From: Salegentibacter sp. 24
Lineage (GTDB): Bacteria > Bacteroidota > Bacteroidia > Flavobacteriales > Flavobacteriaceae
Length of the DNA: 64,000 nt
Assembly (NCBI RefSeq): GCF_004362395.1
Contig: NZ_SNWE01000003.1
Location: 168,558-232,557 of the forward strand
Direction of reading: 5' to 3'
Positions 1 to 9,290 of this stretch are shown here, piece after piece. Numbering within the stretch: the first letter of the stretch is position 1; each line of letters starts with the position of its first letter. The position numbers and the translations under genes were made by a program. The notes beneath the pieces are model-generated. The model was given only the letters and a program-made list of their open reading frames with translations. It made no database searches and had not been told where the DNA came from.

Positions 1-1900
1 TCCTTGCCAGGTGACCAGAAAAATCATCTGTTGATAATTGGTTTTCGGGATCAAGTCCTTTTTCAGCTAAATAATTTGCCCAGGTAGTTAAGGTCTCCCA
101 GTGTTCCCTGGCATATTCAGCATTACCTTCCGATTTCGCTATGGCCGCCGTTAGAATAATCATATTCCCGGCTTCTTCTACCGGCATATCCTCTCCATAA
201 GTTTGCCCTGTCGCAATTGGATATGTACCTAAGTCGTGGGCTGGAAAGGGTTTCTTCCATTTCCCGCTTTCACTATAATAGAATATACCATTTAACATTC
301 CTTTCAATAAATCAGGATTATAAATAAGGAATAAAGGAGCTGAGGGATAGGTGACATCCACGGTATTAACAGATCCGTTACTGTTATTTTCTTTGGATAA
401 GAATAGAAGATCCCCCTTTGGACTCTCTAATAATTTATGTGCGGCAATACTTTGACGGTAAGCAATCTCCAGTAAATGTGCATAATTTTCTCCACCGGAT
501 TCCAGACCATCTTCATAGAGTTCTTCATCAAAATCACGGCATTCTTCAATTATATCCTCATAGTTGCTGTAAGCCTTTTCCAGTTCAATTTCCAATGAGC
601 TATTCCCATCCTTATTCCAGTATGGCCTTAATTGTTCCCCAAAATAATTTATGGAATAAATATCATCGTATCCTAAAAGGATTAAATGCTCTTTTTCAGA
701 ATGGATGGTTTCTTTGGGAAAAACCGTTGCTAACATTAATTTTTCTCCGCTTGGCTCAGATTCACCGGTTTCCCCCTCAAAAAAGTTATTCTTCGCCTGG
801 GCTGCAGGGATTACCATCTGCCTGGCATTAGAATCTTTTGGGGCAGCAACATACATATAACCCCAGTCGATCCTCAAATCATCTCCTCTTTTCTCAAGGA
901 TAGGTTGAGATTTAGTGCCAGCCTTTAAATATGTCAAGCTAGGGGTAATTGATTTTTCAGTCATCACTTCCTGAGAATTTTCGTTTACAGCTATTGATGA
1001 AGAGGCTCCAAAATATACCTGAACAGCGTGAGGTTTATCATCATTAGGTCTGACCTTTGTGGAAATATAAGATACCGGTCTTGAAAATATATCAAGATTG
1101 TCCATTAATAAAGGGGAAGTAAAGGTGAGCTCCACATCAACTCCTCCACAGGTAAGGCTATATATTGTCTGAGTGGCATTAAATTCCACAGAATTTTGCT
1201 CCGCCACCAGGGTTTTATGCTGATCTACTATTTCTTCGGCCAACCCAAAATCCAACCATTGTCCTCCGGCAGTATTTTTAATATGAATGGCTATAATATT
1301 GTTCTCTGCTTTAATTTTATTAATCACAGATTCGGAAATTTCATGATATTCAAAATTACTGGTCCATCCGTCTCGCTTAAATATTGGGTCTCCGTTTAAA
1401 AATACTTCAATATTGTCATCGTGGTGTAATTTCAAGAAAAGCTTTTCTAGATCCGTATTTTCTAAATCAAACTCTCTTCTTACCCATAAATCTTCACTTT
1501 CCCAGGCAGTTGCTGCGTTAGCATTTTCATCCCCATATGGAGCCTGTGCCCTTTCCCAGGAAGAATCATCAAAAGAAACTTCCTCCCAACCAGGCCCTGG
1601 ATTTTGCTGCGTGATCATAGCGGAGAAATTATCATCTTTGGATGAAGATAATATCCATTTAAACGATTTAGTTTCCTTGCCCAAAAAACGATAGTTTTTG
1701 CCATCAACATTAATATATCCAATAAGCGAATGGTCGGTTCCTGTCCAATGCTTAGTAGGCTGGGCATTAATTTCATCTGTAAAGGACCATATACTTAAAT
1801 AGGGGTCATGGGTAACTAAAGGATAGGCAGGGGCCTGTCTTTGTTGGGCATTTAAAAAAAAGGAAAAGATTAAAAAACTGAAAAGAATATAATTTTTCAT
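1..1900 (-). CDS. DUF4964/DUF5127/DUF4965-type secreted protein (glutaminase A-like), partial at left edge
   Basis: The frame is open from an ATG at 1900 to the window edge (about 633 codons), so the C-terminus is missing. Residues 1-19 form a signal peptide ending NAQ. The mature start APAYPLVTHDPYLSIWS followed by KHWTG is the hallmark of the DUF4964/DUF5127/DUF4965 family, often annotated as glutaminase GtaA-like. Residues about 85-220 look like an inserted beta-sandwich of the GH2 sugar-binding type (WVRREFDL, VFLNG, GGQWLDFGL). Family members in Bacteroidota are exported and common near glycan-degrading genes; true substrate is unknown. It lies 236 bp downstream of eboF, in the same direction, and probably has its own transcription unit. 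Family assignment is from sequence pattern; the glutaminase function is not supported beyond the family name. Confidence 0.8.
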   Translation of the reverse strand, partial: MKNYILFSFLIFSFFLNAQQRQAPAYPLVTHDPYLSIWSFTDEINAQPTKHWTGTDHSLIGYINVDGKNYRFLGKETKSFKWILSSSKDDNFSAMITQQNPGPGWEEVSFDDSSWERAQAPYGDENANAATAWESEDLWVRREFDLENTDLEKLFLKLHHDDNIEVFLNGDPIFKRDGWTSNFEYHEISESVINKIKAENNIIAIHIKNTAGGQWLDFGLAEEIVDQHKTLVAEQNSVEFNATQTIYSLTCGGVDVELTFTSPLLMDNLDIFSRPVSYISTKVRPNDDKPHAVQVYFGASSSIAVNENSQEVMTEKSITPSLTYLKAGTKSQPILEKRGDDLRIDWGYMYVAAPKDSNARQMVIPAAQAKNNFFEGETGESEPSGEKLMLATVFPKETIHSEKEHLILLGYDDIYSINYFGEQLRPYWNKDGNSSLEIELEKAYSNYEDIIEECRDFDEELYEDGLESGGENYAHLLEIAYRQSIAAHKLLESPKGDLLFLSKENNSNGSVNTVDVTYPSAPLFLIYNPDLLKGMLNGIFYYSESGKWKKPFPAHDLGTYPIATGQTYGEDMPVEEAGNMIILTAAIAKSEGNAEYAREHWETLTTWANYLAEKGLDPENQLSTDDFSGHLAR

Positions 1901-2136
1901 CGTAAGACTTATTGTTATCATTTTTATTATTGGTTCCTATTAATTTGTTTATCAGAAGGTCGGTACATTTAGTTTAAAAACTTGTTAGGTTACAATCTTC
2001 TAATCACTATAAAGACATGTTCAAATCAATTAAGTTAAATCTTCGAAAGAGGGGTACATTATGCTAATCTCTTTTATTCACCAGATTTTTTATTCAAAAT
2101 CCAATAAATTTAGTTTCTATAATTGATAAACGCAAA

Positions 2137-3507
2137 TCATAGTAAATGTTTCAGTATAAGATTATAAACATCCGTCGCCTCAATAGTTGGATCCATCGTC
2201 ATTTTTTGATTTTGACTGATAAACATAGGCCAGTTTTCTTTCTCCAGGTTTACCCTTCCATGCGATCCTTTCACTAAATGCGCATTTAAAGGAATTACGT
2301 CCATTAAATATCGAAAGCCTAATTTCTTTTGAAGTAGTTTAAAAGCGATCTTTCCCTTAAGGAACCTGATACTGGGATCTGCGAAAACCTCCACCGGATC
2401 ATAGCCTGGTTTGCGATGAATATCTACTGTGCGGGCATAATCTGGTGCTTTTTTATCATCTAACCAAAAATAATAGGTAAACCAGGAATTTTGATCCGCC
2501 ATCACAACCAGATCACCCGCCCGACTATGATTGAGATGATGTTCCTTTTTACCTTCCTCACCCAAAACTAAATCGATTCCCGGAGTATTGTTTAGAAGCT
2601 CGAATATGGCAGGGATATCTTCGGGATTTCTCACATACACATGGGCCAACTGGTGATCTGCCACAGCGAAGGCTCTGCTAGCCCACGTATCAAGTGTTTC
2701 ATGCCCCAGTTCATCCTTTACCGTTAAATATCCACTGCTTCGCAACAGCCTGTTAATATGAACTGGATTGTTTACATCTGTAATCCCATATTCTGAAACT
2801 ATAATAACTTCGGCTCCCTGATTTTCGTAATACGTGATAAGATCCTCGCAGACGCTATCAATCTCCTGTAAATCTTTTCCAATCTTCGAAAAATTAATTC
2901 CTTCCCTTTGCAGATTGTAATCCAGGTGAGGCAGGTAAATTAAGGTAAGGGTAGGATCATGCCATTTATCTACCATCATAGAGGCATTAGCGATCCATCG
3001 GGTAGACTCAATATTGGCATTGGGACCCCAAAAGGAAAATAGTGGGAATTGTCCAAGTTCATCTTGTAATCTATGACGCAAATCCATTGGTTGACTATGG
3101 ATATCGGGTATTTTTAAACCATTGGCAGGATATAGCGGACGGGGAGTTACGGCATAATCTACGGTAGAATTCATATTAAACCACCAAAACATATTCGCAC
3201 ATGTAAAGTCAGGATCCTGCTTTTTTAATTCTTCCCATATTTTAGGGGCCTGAACCAGCTTGTTTGACTGCCTCCAAAATTTTATTTCATATTCATCTCT
3301 AAAGCACCATCCATTGCCCACAATTCCATGTTCAGCTGGATATTTTCCCGTAAAATAAGTCGCCTGCGAAGAACAGGTAACTGCCGGTAGAATCGGTTTA
3401 ATATTTAGTTGTTTCCCCTTATCAGACCATTTTTTAAGAAAAGGAGTGTGTTCCCCAATTAATTTCTCAGATAAAGCTACAACATTAAGAACTACTGTTT
3501 TTTTCAT
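2137..3507 (-). CDS. eboF: EboF: alkaline phosphatase/nucleotide pyrophosphatase-fold protein
   Basis: A 456-residue protein of the type I phosphodiesterase/nucleotide pyrophosphatase fold, the last gene of the ebo operon, with no signal peptide. The nucleophile loop LPAVTCSSQATYFTGKYP is present near residue 45. The usual metal ligands are not all there: the N-terminal Asp position reads NVVALSE, the canonical SDHG motif reads SEYG, and only the late His (KGSHG) is kept. From memory the ebo family shares these changes, so its chemistry may differ from ordinary phosphodiesterases. It is 4 bp from eboE and so cotranscribed. In cyanobacteria the ebo cluster is needed to move a scytonemin precursor to the periplasm; the substrate here is unknown. 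Confidence 0.85.
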   Translation of the reverse strand: MKKTVVLNVVALSEKLIGEHTPFLKKWSDKGKQLNIKPILPAVTCSSQATYFTGKYPAEHGIVGNGWCFRDEYEIKFWRQSNKLVQAPKIWEELKKQDPDFTCANMFWWFNMNSTVDYAVTPRPLYPANGLKIPDIHSQPMDLRHRLQDELGQFPLFSFWGPNANIESTRWIANASMMVDKWHDPTLTLIYLPHLDYNLQREGINFSKIGKDLQEIDSVCEDLITYYENQGAEVIIVSEYGITDVNNPVHINRLLRSSGYLTVKDELGHETLDTWASRAFAVADHQLAHVYVRNPEDIPAIFELLNNTPGIDLVLGEEGKKEHHLNHSRAGDLVVMADQNSWFTYYFWLDDKKAPDYARTVDIHRKPGYDPVEVFADPSIRFLKGKIAFKLLQKKLGFRYLMDVIPLNAHLVKGSHGRVNLEKENWPMFISQNQKMTMDPTIEATDVYNLILKHLL

Positions 3508-3511
3508 ACGC

Positions 3512-4717
3512 TCAAAAATTATTCTTTACCCATTGAAGTTCCCTTACAATAGAATCTACTATTTCCAACTGAATATCATCAGGTAAAACATCCCAGGTAT
3601 ATGTTTCTACTTCCAGATGATCGGTAAGCTGTTCCTCTTTTAAGTATTCCAGTACCTGAACAATATCCTCCTGGGTAGACTCCAGCTTTCCATATGAATT
3701 TAGGAAAACTGGCACGTGAAAATGAGTTCGCCACTCCTTTGCTCTTGGATTGTTCAGTTGTTCCAAGGCCTGAGGTAAATCAGGATAATGTGTCAGAGCA
3801 TTCTTGAAATCACGTTCTACAACCTGGTGAAGGTAAGTTGATTCAACAAATGGTGTTAGGGCGTCCAGAACCCATTTCCGCGCTTCTATTTCTTCGGGCA
3901 ATTGCACTTTTAAGGAAGCGCTTAGTTGGATTTTCCCAACCTTGATACCCTGCTTTTTTAGTTTTTGAAATACTTCCTTCGGTTTTTCATATACAATGGC
4001 AAAATGACAAACATCATAACATAATCGAATATGATTTTTCAGACAGTTATTTGCCTGATCAGGTGATAAATTTAGTCGTTGTTTTAAATAGTCAGTACTC
4101 AGGGGAATGAGCCACTCATTATACCAGTTAATCACCTCTTCTGTATTTTCCAGCAGTCCATCTGGTTCAGGTTCAATATCAAGGTGCAGGGTTTGACCGC
4201 TTTTTTGGTACCTGTGATACAAGTTTTCTGCAATTTTCACAATCTGCAGCGTAGCATTTTTTAAAACTTCATCCTTATTCTTCTCAGAAGCAGGCCAATA
4301 TTTGTATGAAAGCGGGGAGGTGGAAATTCCTCCTGTAATTCCCTTAGGTAGTAATGCTGCTAATATCTCAAATAATCGAATGGTATAATTAAAACGTTTG
4401 TTGGTTGTCCAATCAGGCTGATGTACTTGATCCTTAACTACCTGATGATGAAAATCTCCAAAGGGAAAACCATTTAAGGTGAATACATAACAATTGTTTT
4501 TCTCCAACCAGCTTTTAAAATCTGACAGATTTTCCTCCTTCAAAAGAGACCTACTCGCCCTATCGGAAAGACGTAGACCAATACCAAAAGGAGCATCCGA
4601 AGACACTTCTTTTTTTATAGAAGGTATATATTTTTTTAGATTCTCAAAGTGATCCCCCCAGGTTTCCCCTGGATGAATATTCGTGCAATAAGTAAGATGG
4701 TACCCGCTTTGCAACAT
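3512..4717 (-). CDS. eboE: EboE: metabolite traffic protein, TIM-barrel sugar isomerase-like
   Basis: A 401-residue soluble protein. The N-terminus MLQSGYHLTYCTNIHPGETW and the repeating beta/alpha pattern with candidate metal ligands (LHLDIEPEPDG, LCYDVCHFA, KIQLSASLK) match the EboE family, a xylose-isomerase-like TIM barrel named for its role in metabolite traffic in cyanobacteria. No signal peptide, so it is cytoplasmic. It is separated by 3-4 bp from both eboD and eboF, which indicates one polycistronic message. Its reaction is not established; the fold suggests a divalent-metal-dependent isomerase or epimerase of a small sugar-like compound. Identification is strengthened by finding all six ebo genes in order. 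Confidence 0.88.
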   Translation of the reverse strand: MLQSGYHLTYCTNIHPGETWGDHFENLKKYIPSIKKEVSSDAPFGIGLRLSDRASRSLLKEENLSDFKSWLEKNNCYVFTLNGFPFGDFHHQVVKDQVHQPDWTTNKRFNYTIRLFEILAALLPKGITGGISTSPLSYKYWPASEKNKDEVLKNATLQIVKIAENLYHRYQKSGQTLHLDIEPEPDGLLENTEEVINWYNEWLIPLSTDYLKQRLNLSPDQANNCLKNHIRLCYDVCHFAIVYEKPKEVFQKLKKQGIKVGKIQLSASLKVQLPEEIEARKWVLDALTPFVESTYLHQVVERDFKNALTHYPDLPQALEQLNNPRAKEWRTHFHVPVFLNSYGKLESTQEDIVQVLEYLKEEQLTDHLEVETYTWDVLPDDIQLEIVDSIVRELQWVKNNF

Positions 4718-4720
4718 ACA

Positions 4721-5878
4721 TCATGTATTTAATTCGAATTTTCCTTCTTCAAAGTCCCTAAGGTGCTCTGCAGCTAATAATATAAGATCTGTATCCATTT
4801 GATGAACCTCAACCCCTTTTCCAATATCGGATAACAACATAATGGTTAGCTCCCCTCCTAAATGCTCACGAAATTCTTCCAATCCGTCACTAAGAAGATG
4901 CTTCTGTGAAAGTTCTGGAATATGAACTACAAAACCTAATTGCTGAAATAAAGATATAATGCGGTGCAGAGCGCTATAGGAAATCATTTTTTTAAGATAG
5001 GAGTAAGTAGCATCTAGAGCAATTCCAATGGCAACTGCTTCCCCGTGACGCAGCCTGTAATCGGTAAGCTGCTCTAGTTTGTGTGCTGCCCAGTGTCCAA
5101 AATCAAGTGGTCGGGAGGAACCCATTTCAAAGGGATCCCCCCCGGAAATATGATCCATGTGCATCTTGGCGCAGCGATAGATCAATTCCTCCATTGGTGG
5201 TATTTCTCTTTCTCTTAGTCCCTCTACACTAGCCTCCATCCATTGAAAAAAAGAAGCGTCTTTTATCAGTGCTACTTTTACAGCTTCTGAAATACCACTT
5301 CGCCAATCCCGGTCCTCCAGGGTTGGTAAAAAGGTATTGTCGTTAATAACTGCAAAGGGCGGAGCAAAAGTGCCTAAAAAATTTTTTTTCCCATAGACAT
5401 TAATACTGTTTTTTACACCTATCCCGGAATCGTTCTGAGCTAAAACAGTAGTAGGAATACGGATATGCCTAATCCCCCTATGGGCGATTGCCGAGGCAAA
5501 ACCAGCCATATCAAGAACTGCTCCTCCTCCGATAGCCACTATGAATGAATGCCGATCAATTCCATTTGCGTTACAAGCCTCTAAAATTTGGTCTACATAC
5601 TTTTTAGTGTTTTTTACCTCCTCCCCTCCTGGAACCACCAAAGGATCAGCGCATAATACTAAACAAGCCTTATGAGCCTGTGCATAAGCCCTAATTTCAT
5701 TAAGAAGGTCAGGATGCTTGGCAACCACTCCATTGTCTACCACAAAATACACTTTGGATTGTTGATGCTGACCTATTACTTCTGCAAATAAGGGATTCTC
5801 CTTCTTGAAAACATTTTCAGAAAAATGGACAGTATATTTAAATGGAACAGAAAATGTCTGTTGGATTGATCTTTTCAT
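4721..5878 (-). CDS. eboD: EboD: 3-dehydroquinate synthase-like cyclase
   Basis: A 385-residue protein of the dehydroquinate synthase/sugar-phosphate cyclase fold. The NAD-binding segment VAIGGGAVLDMAGF lies near residue 115, and the metal-binding set is visible as ISEAVKVALI (Glu), DFGHWAAHKLE (His) and RLRHGEAVAIG (His). In the ebo cluster this member is distinct from housekeeping AroB and probably cyclises an unknown sugar-phosphate-like substrate. It starts 29 bp after eboC and ends 3 bp before eboE. Cytoplasmic. The fold and cofactor sites are clear; the substrate is inference. Confidence 0.9.
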   Translation of the reverse strand: MKRSIQQTFSVPFKYTVHFSENVFKKENPLFAEVIGQHQQSKVYFVVDNGVVAKHPDLLNEIRAYAQAHKACLVLCADPLVVPGGEEVKNTKKYVDQILEACNANGIDRHSFIVAIGGGAVLDMAGFASAIAHRGIRHIRIPTTVLAQNDSGIGVKNSINVYGKKNFLGTFAPPFAVINDNTFLPTLEDRDWRSGISEAVKVALIKDASFFQWMEASVEGLREREIPPMEELIYRCAKMHMDHISGGDPFEMGSSRPLDFGHWAAHKLEQLTDYRLRHGEAVAIGIALDATYSYLKKMISYSALHRIISLFQQLGFVVHIPELSQKHLLSDGLEEFREHLGGELTIMLLSDIGKGVEVHQMDTDLILLAAEHLRDFEEGKFELNT

Positions 5879-5907
5879 TTTAAAATTTTAATAATGATCA
5901 CCCGTAT

Positions 5908-6813
5908 TTAGGTGACAGAAAATTTTTTTGCAATTCCCACCGATACTGGCAGCAAAAGGAGTACTAGAATTCCAAAAATCCAACCGGCGAACGCGGCTGA
6001 AAGAGCCGCATTGAGAACCACAAGAGAAAGTATTCCGGCTTTAACGGCCTTCTTTATCAATTGAGGCTCCTGTAGCTTTAAAGCACTAATTACGGGAGGA
6101 AAGATTAGAAAAGAGAATAAAAGTACAAATGGAATTCCATGCCACCAATCTATATTGGAAAATATAGAAAGAAATACTAAGGCGAAAATTATTATACTAT
6201 ACATCACAATTCCACCAATTATAACTTTTTTGTTACCTCCAAAAACCTCTCCCCTGCTGATCATAGTAATGGCCGCAATATAAATAATAGGAATGATAGC
6301 TACGAACCAGAAATCCTGAAGGGCCTCCGGCAGGACGCTTATGCCTAGTAATAAATTTCCACCTCTACATAATCCCATATTAAGCGGCCCAAAAATCAAT
6401 TGGTGTTTTCCCCAGGCATCATATAAAACAGCTAAAGTGGCGACAATAACAGCAATAATTCCACTAATAAGTGAAACCTGCCACGCAGCCGCAATACCAG
6501 TAATCAATAAGGTTCCGGCTAGCAAACTAGCACTTGCAATACTGGCTTTACCACTTGGAATAGGTCTTTCAGGACGTTCTCTTCGATCTAATTCTGCATC
6601 GAAAACATCATTAAAAACAATTCCTCCGCCGTACAGACCGATAGTTGATAGGATAAGCCATAATAAAGAATCAAAAAGTGTACTATCAATAAAATCTGCT
6701 GAAAATAAATGCAAAGCCGCACCCGAGATCGCGAAACCAGCTAATATATCGGCAATTGCAGTTATTATATTGGCAGGACGCATCAATCGTAGATGAGCAA
6801 GGATGGTTTTCAT
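5908..6813 (-). CDS. eboC: EboC: UbiA-family prenyltransferase
   Basis: A 301-residue integral membrane protein with about eight to nine hydrophobic segments. The first Asp-rich prenyl-diphosphate motif reads NDVFDAELDRRERPERPIPSG (about residues 68-88), with LYDAWGK further on, as in UbiA enzymes. EboC proteins are the prenyltransferases of the ebo cluster and probably attach an isoprenoid to an aromatic or cyclic product inside the membrane. It lies 20 bp after eboB and 29 bp before eboD. The overlapping open frames on both strands here are shadows. Confidence 0.9.
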   Translation of the reverse strand: MKTILAHLRLMRPANIITAIADILAGFAISGAALHLFSADFIDSTLFDSLLWLILSTIGLYGGGIVFNDVFDAELDRRERPERPIPSGKASIASASLLAGTLLITGIAAAWQVSLISGIIAVIVATLAVLYDAWGKHQLIFGPLNMGLCRGGNLLLGISVLPEALQDFWFVAIIPIIYIAAITMISRGEVFGGNKKVIIGGIVMYSIIIFALVFLSIFSNIDWWHGIPFVLLFSFLIFPPVISALKLQEPQLIKKAVKAGILSLVVLNAALSAAFAGWIFGILVLLLLPVSVGIAKKFSVT

Positions 6814-6833
6814 TAAATACTTTTATACAATTT

Positions 6834-7745
6834 CTAATTCTCCACAATATCCGAAGAAGCACTTCCTTCAACTCTTGGAGACTGTCCTCCCCTTAACACC
6901 GTATTGCCAGCAAGTTTGCTGCGCTGGTCAATGGGCTGAGCCTCCAGCCAATCCTTTTCTTTCATCTGGCCACTCTGTCCATATGCCGATAAGGCATTTT
7001 GATAACAGGCAAGATGAATATGTTCATCTTTTATCCCCTTCTCTTTCATTAATCTAGCCGTCTTAGGCACTGCCAAAGGGTCACTTATTCCCCAATCAGC
7101 TGCACTATCCACAATAATTCTTTCAGCTCCATACTGGCGAATAATCTCTACCATTCTTTCACTTCCCATTTTAGTATGTGGGTAAATAGTGAATGCTGCC
7201 CAATAACCTCTATCCAAGACTTCCTTTACAGTTTCCTCATTGTTATGGTCTACTACGACCATTGATGGATCCAATCCGTGTTCTTCAGAGACATCCATAC
7301 TTTTAATAGTTCCTCTTTTTTTATCACGATGAGGGGTGTGGATCATCACGGGAAGATTGACCTCTTTAGCCAGGTCCAGTTGTAAACGGTAATATTTATC
7401 TTCTGCTTTTGTCTGGTCATCATATCCGATCTCTCCTACGGCTACCACACCTTCTTTGCCTACATATAAAGGCAAAAGCTCCATGACCTCTTCAGCTAAG
7501 GCCTCATTATTGGCTTCCTTGGAATTTAAACCAATAGTACAATAATGCTTTATACCAAATTGACTTGCCCTAAAGCGTTCCCAACCTACAAGACTGTTGA
7601 AATAATCCTGAAAACTTCCAACCTTGGTTCGAGGTTGGCCAAGCCAAAAGGCAGGTTCAATGATAGCCACTATACCAGCCTTCTGCATTGCTTCATAATC
7701 GTCTGTTGTACGTGAACTTACGTGTATATGAGGATCTATAAACAT
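6834..7745 (-). CDS. eboB: EboB: TatD-family metal-dependent hydrolase
   Basis: A 303-residue amidohydrolase-superfamily protein. The start MFIDPHIHVSSRT carries the HxH metal pair; GEIGYDD (Glu), MIHTPHRDKKR (His), VVDHNNEETV (His) and IIVDSAADWG (Asp) supply the remaining ligands in the expected order for TatD-like enzymes. Cytoplasmic. EboB is a divergent TatD family whose substrate is unknown. It is 9 bp downstream of eboA and 20 bp upstream of eboC, within one operon. The catalytic set looks intact, in contrast to EboF. Confidence 0.9.
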   Translation of the reverse strand: MFIDPHIHVSSRTTDDYEAMQKAGIVAIIEPAFWLGQPRTKVGSFQDYFNSLVGWERFRASQFGIKHYCTIGLNSKEANNEALAEEVMELLPLYVGKEGVVAVGEIGYDDQTKAEDKYYRLQLDLAKEVNLPVMIHTPHRDKKRGTIKSMDVSEEHGLDPSMVVVDHNNEETVKEVLDRGYWAAFTIYPHTKMGSERMVEIIRQYGAERIIVDSAADWGISDPLAVPKTARLMKEKGIKDEHIHLACYQNALSAYGQSGQMKEKDWLEAQPIDQRSKLAGNTVLRGGQSPRVEGSASSDIVEN

Positions 7746-7754
7746 ATAATTATT

Positions 7755-8657
7755 TTATGATTTAATTTTATTTTCCTGCTGCTGACCTATCATTGTCCAG
7801 GTTATACGGCCTGCATCAATGTCCTTTCTAATTTCAGGATATTGAGCCAGTAACTTATCAGCTTTTTTGTTATTACTTGACGCACAAGCCAGCAGAGCTG
7901 CTTTCTTTTCCAGTGAGGCACCTGTGTTTACGGTTTTTTCTATATCACTAAAACTATTGTCGTCCATAAATGGTGCAACAAAACGCCATAATTCCGGGGA
8001 AACCCAGCGATGGGCAGCCCATCGTTCATGGGCAAAATCTATTAACATCCTGGACAGATCTGAATTGGCACGCTCATCAGCATTATAAATTCTATACAAA
8101 GGTCGTTGCATAAATACCGCTTTTAACACCATCTGATTCCAGGCAGCCTGTGGAAGAAATTCCGTAGGAAAAGGATTATTTAGTGCAATAGCATCAAAAA
8201 CAGTGGTAATATTAGTACGTATTCCTTCTATTGCCAGCTTAACCAGAAAATTAGGATAAGGAAGTATCGGGAGCGTACCATAAAGGCTTACCTGTTCTTC
8301 CATGGTAGCCGTTTCAAAAAGTTTGATTAAACCATTTTCGTAGGCTTCCCTTTTATGGTTGGCCAGTATAAGTAAGAAATAAGAGCGAACCCAATGCAGC
8401 TGATCCCAGTTTTCTGGATAAAATCCACTACGGAGGTTATTAGCCTGTTTCAATTCCTGCCCACTTAGAAGCAGCGGTTTTTTCCTAATCGATCGTGATG
8501 CGGTGGAAAAAGCAATGTAAAATGAACTTAAATTCAAATTACCTTCGATCTTTTCTTTTTTCTGACTAATCCATTTCAGCTCATCTTCTTCAAGATGATT
8601 AGTGATTACCGAATCAAAAAAAATAATCATTTGCAAATTATCTACCTGATAGGTCAT
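7755..8657 (-). CDS. eboA: EboA domain-containing protein
   Basis: First gene of the ebo operon, 300 residues, almost entirely alpha-helical with no signal peptide or membrane segment. The middle carries runs such as FYPENWDQLHWVRSYFLL, ILPYPNFLVKLAIEGIRTN and FAHERWAAHRWVSPELWRF, which fit the EboA family of HEAT-like helical proteins with no known enzymatic role. A Bacteroidota-type promoter element lies just upstream (8674-8681). The start ATG gives a short predicted leader. Assignment rests on the family pattern and on its position at the head of a complete eboA-F series. Confidence 0.85.
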   Translation of the reverse strand: MTYQVDNLQMIIFFDSVITNHLEEDELKWISQKKEKIEGNLNLSSFYIAFSTASRSIRKKPLLLSGQELKQANNLRSGFYPENWDQLHWVRSYFLLILANHKREAYENGLIKLFETATMEEQVSLYGTLPILPYPNFLVKLAIEGIRTNITTVFDAIALNNPFPTEFLPQAAWNQMVLKAVFMQRPLYRIYNADERANSDLSRMLIDFAHERWAAHRWVSPELWRFVAPFMDDNSFSDIEKTVNTGASLEKKAALLACASSNNKKADKLLAQYPEIRKDIDAGRITWTMIGQQQENKIKS

Positions 8658-8673
8658 CTGAACTTGATTTTTT

Positions 8674-8681
8674 CAAACTTA
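8674..8681 (-). promoter_or_regulatory. Candidate -7 element for the ebo operon
   Basis: On the minus strand the octamer TAAGTTTG matches the Bacteroidota -7 consensus TAnnTTTG. It ends about 16 bp before the eboA ATG, implying a very short leader. I do not see a convincing -33 TTTG at the expected distance, so the call is tentative. Confidence 0.4.
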
Positions 8682-8793
8682 CTTATAATTACCTTAATCA
8701 GAAAAAACATTCATAAATTCCCGGCGACTGCCAGAGATTAAAATGTTCCCTCTTTGGCTACCCGGTCACTACTTAATTTTTTCTCCTATTCTC

Positions 8794-9201
8794 CTAATTT
8801 TGCCCTGCAAAAGGTTTAACATCATCTTTCCTGGATCGCTTTTTTCGAAAACCCGTAAGGGCAGCAAGGGTCATAATAACGGAAATTATCAGCAGACCAA
8901 ATGATTCCCGTGCCTTTTCCATATCAAGGGTTTTCATGGAAAGATCCTTTTGTTGCCATTCCTGCAACACCCATTCACTTACAGAAGAAGGGAAGAAGTA
9001 TACTCCTAATACAAAGCTAACTAATGCGACCAGGGCCGTAAGCCACGTAAAATATTTTCTCATAGCTGTCAATACGCACAAGATGGCGGCAATGGCGTAA
9101 GCAGCCACCCAAATTACTGCATCTGGATCATTGCCCTGCCAATATGCAAAAAGGATAAACAGCAGGCTCCAAATACTGAAAAAGAATTGCGATAGGCGCA
9201 T
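8794..9201 (-). CDS. TMEM220-type small membrane protein (copy A)
   Basis: A 135-residue protein with four hydrophobic segments, a charged loop, and the conserved ARESFGLLI motif before the last segment, followed by a basic tail. This is the pattern of the TMEM220 family, common in Bacteroidota and of unknown function. It starts 89 bp after the stop of the propeller/cytochrome c gene and lies in the same direction, suggesting cotranscription. A second TMEM220 gene at 13914-14282 also directly follows a propeller/cytochrome c gene, so the pairing is probably functional, perhaps as an inner-membrane partner. Function is inference. Confidence 0.75.
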   Translation of the reverse strand: MRLSQFFFSIWSLLFILFAYWQGNDPDAVIWVAAYAIAAILCVLTAMRKYFTWLTALVALVSFVLGVYFFPSSVSEWVLQEWQQKDLSMKTLDMEKARESFGLLIISVIMTLAALTGFRKKRSRKDDVKPFAGQN

Positions 9202-9290
9202 TGTATTAACTTTAGGGATACTTTTTCAAGTAATTATTGAAAATTATTTCTTTACCTTAATCTGCCTTTCTTAAAAGTTAACCCAAAAAA

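Noticed and set aside
418..1694. Plus-strand open frames at 418-831, 1196-1399 and 1413-1694
   Set aside because: They are antisense shadows of the long DUF4965-type minus-strand gene.
1961..2060. GGTACATT occurring twice (about 1963 and 2053) upstream of the DUF4965-type gene
   Set aside because: Eight bases only, 90 bp apart, no symmetry or promoter context; probably chance.
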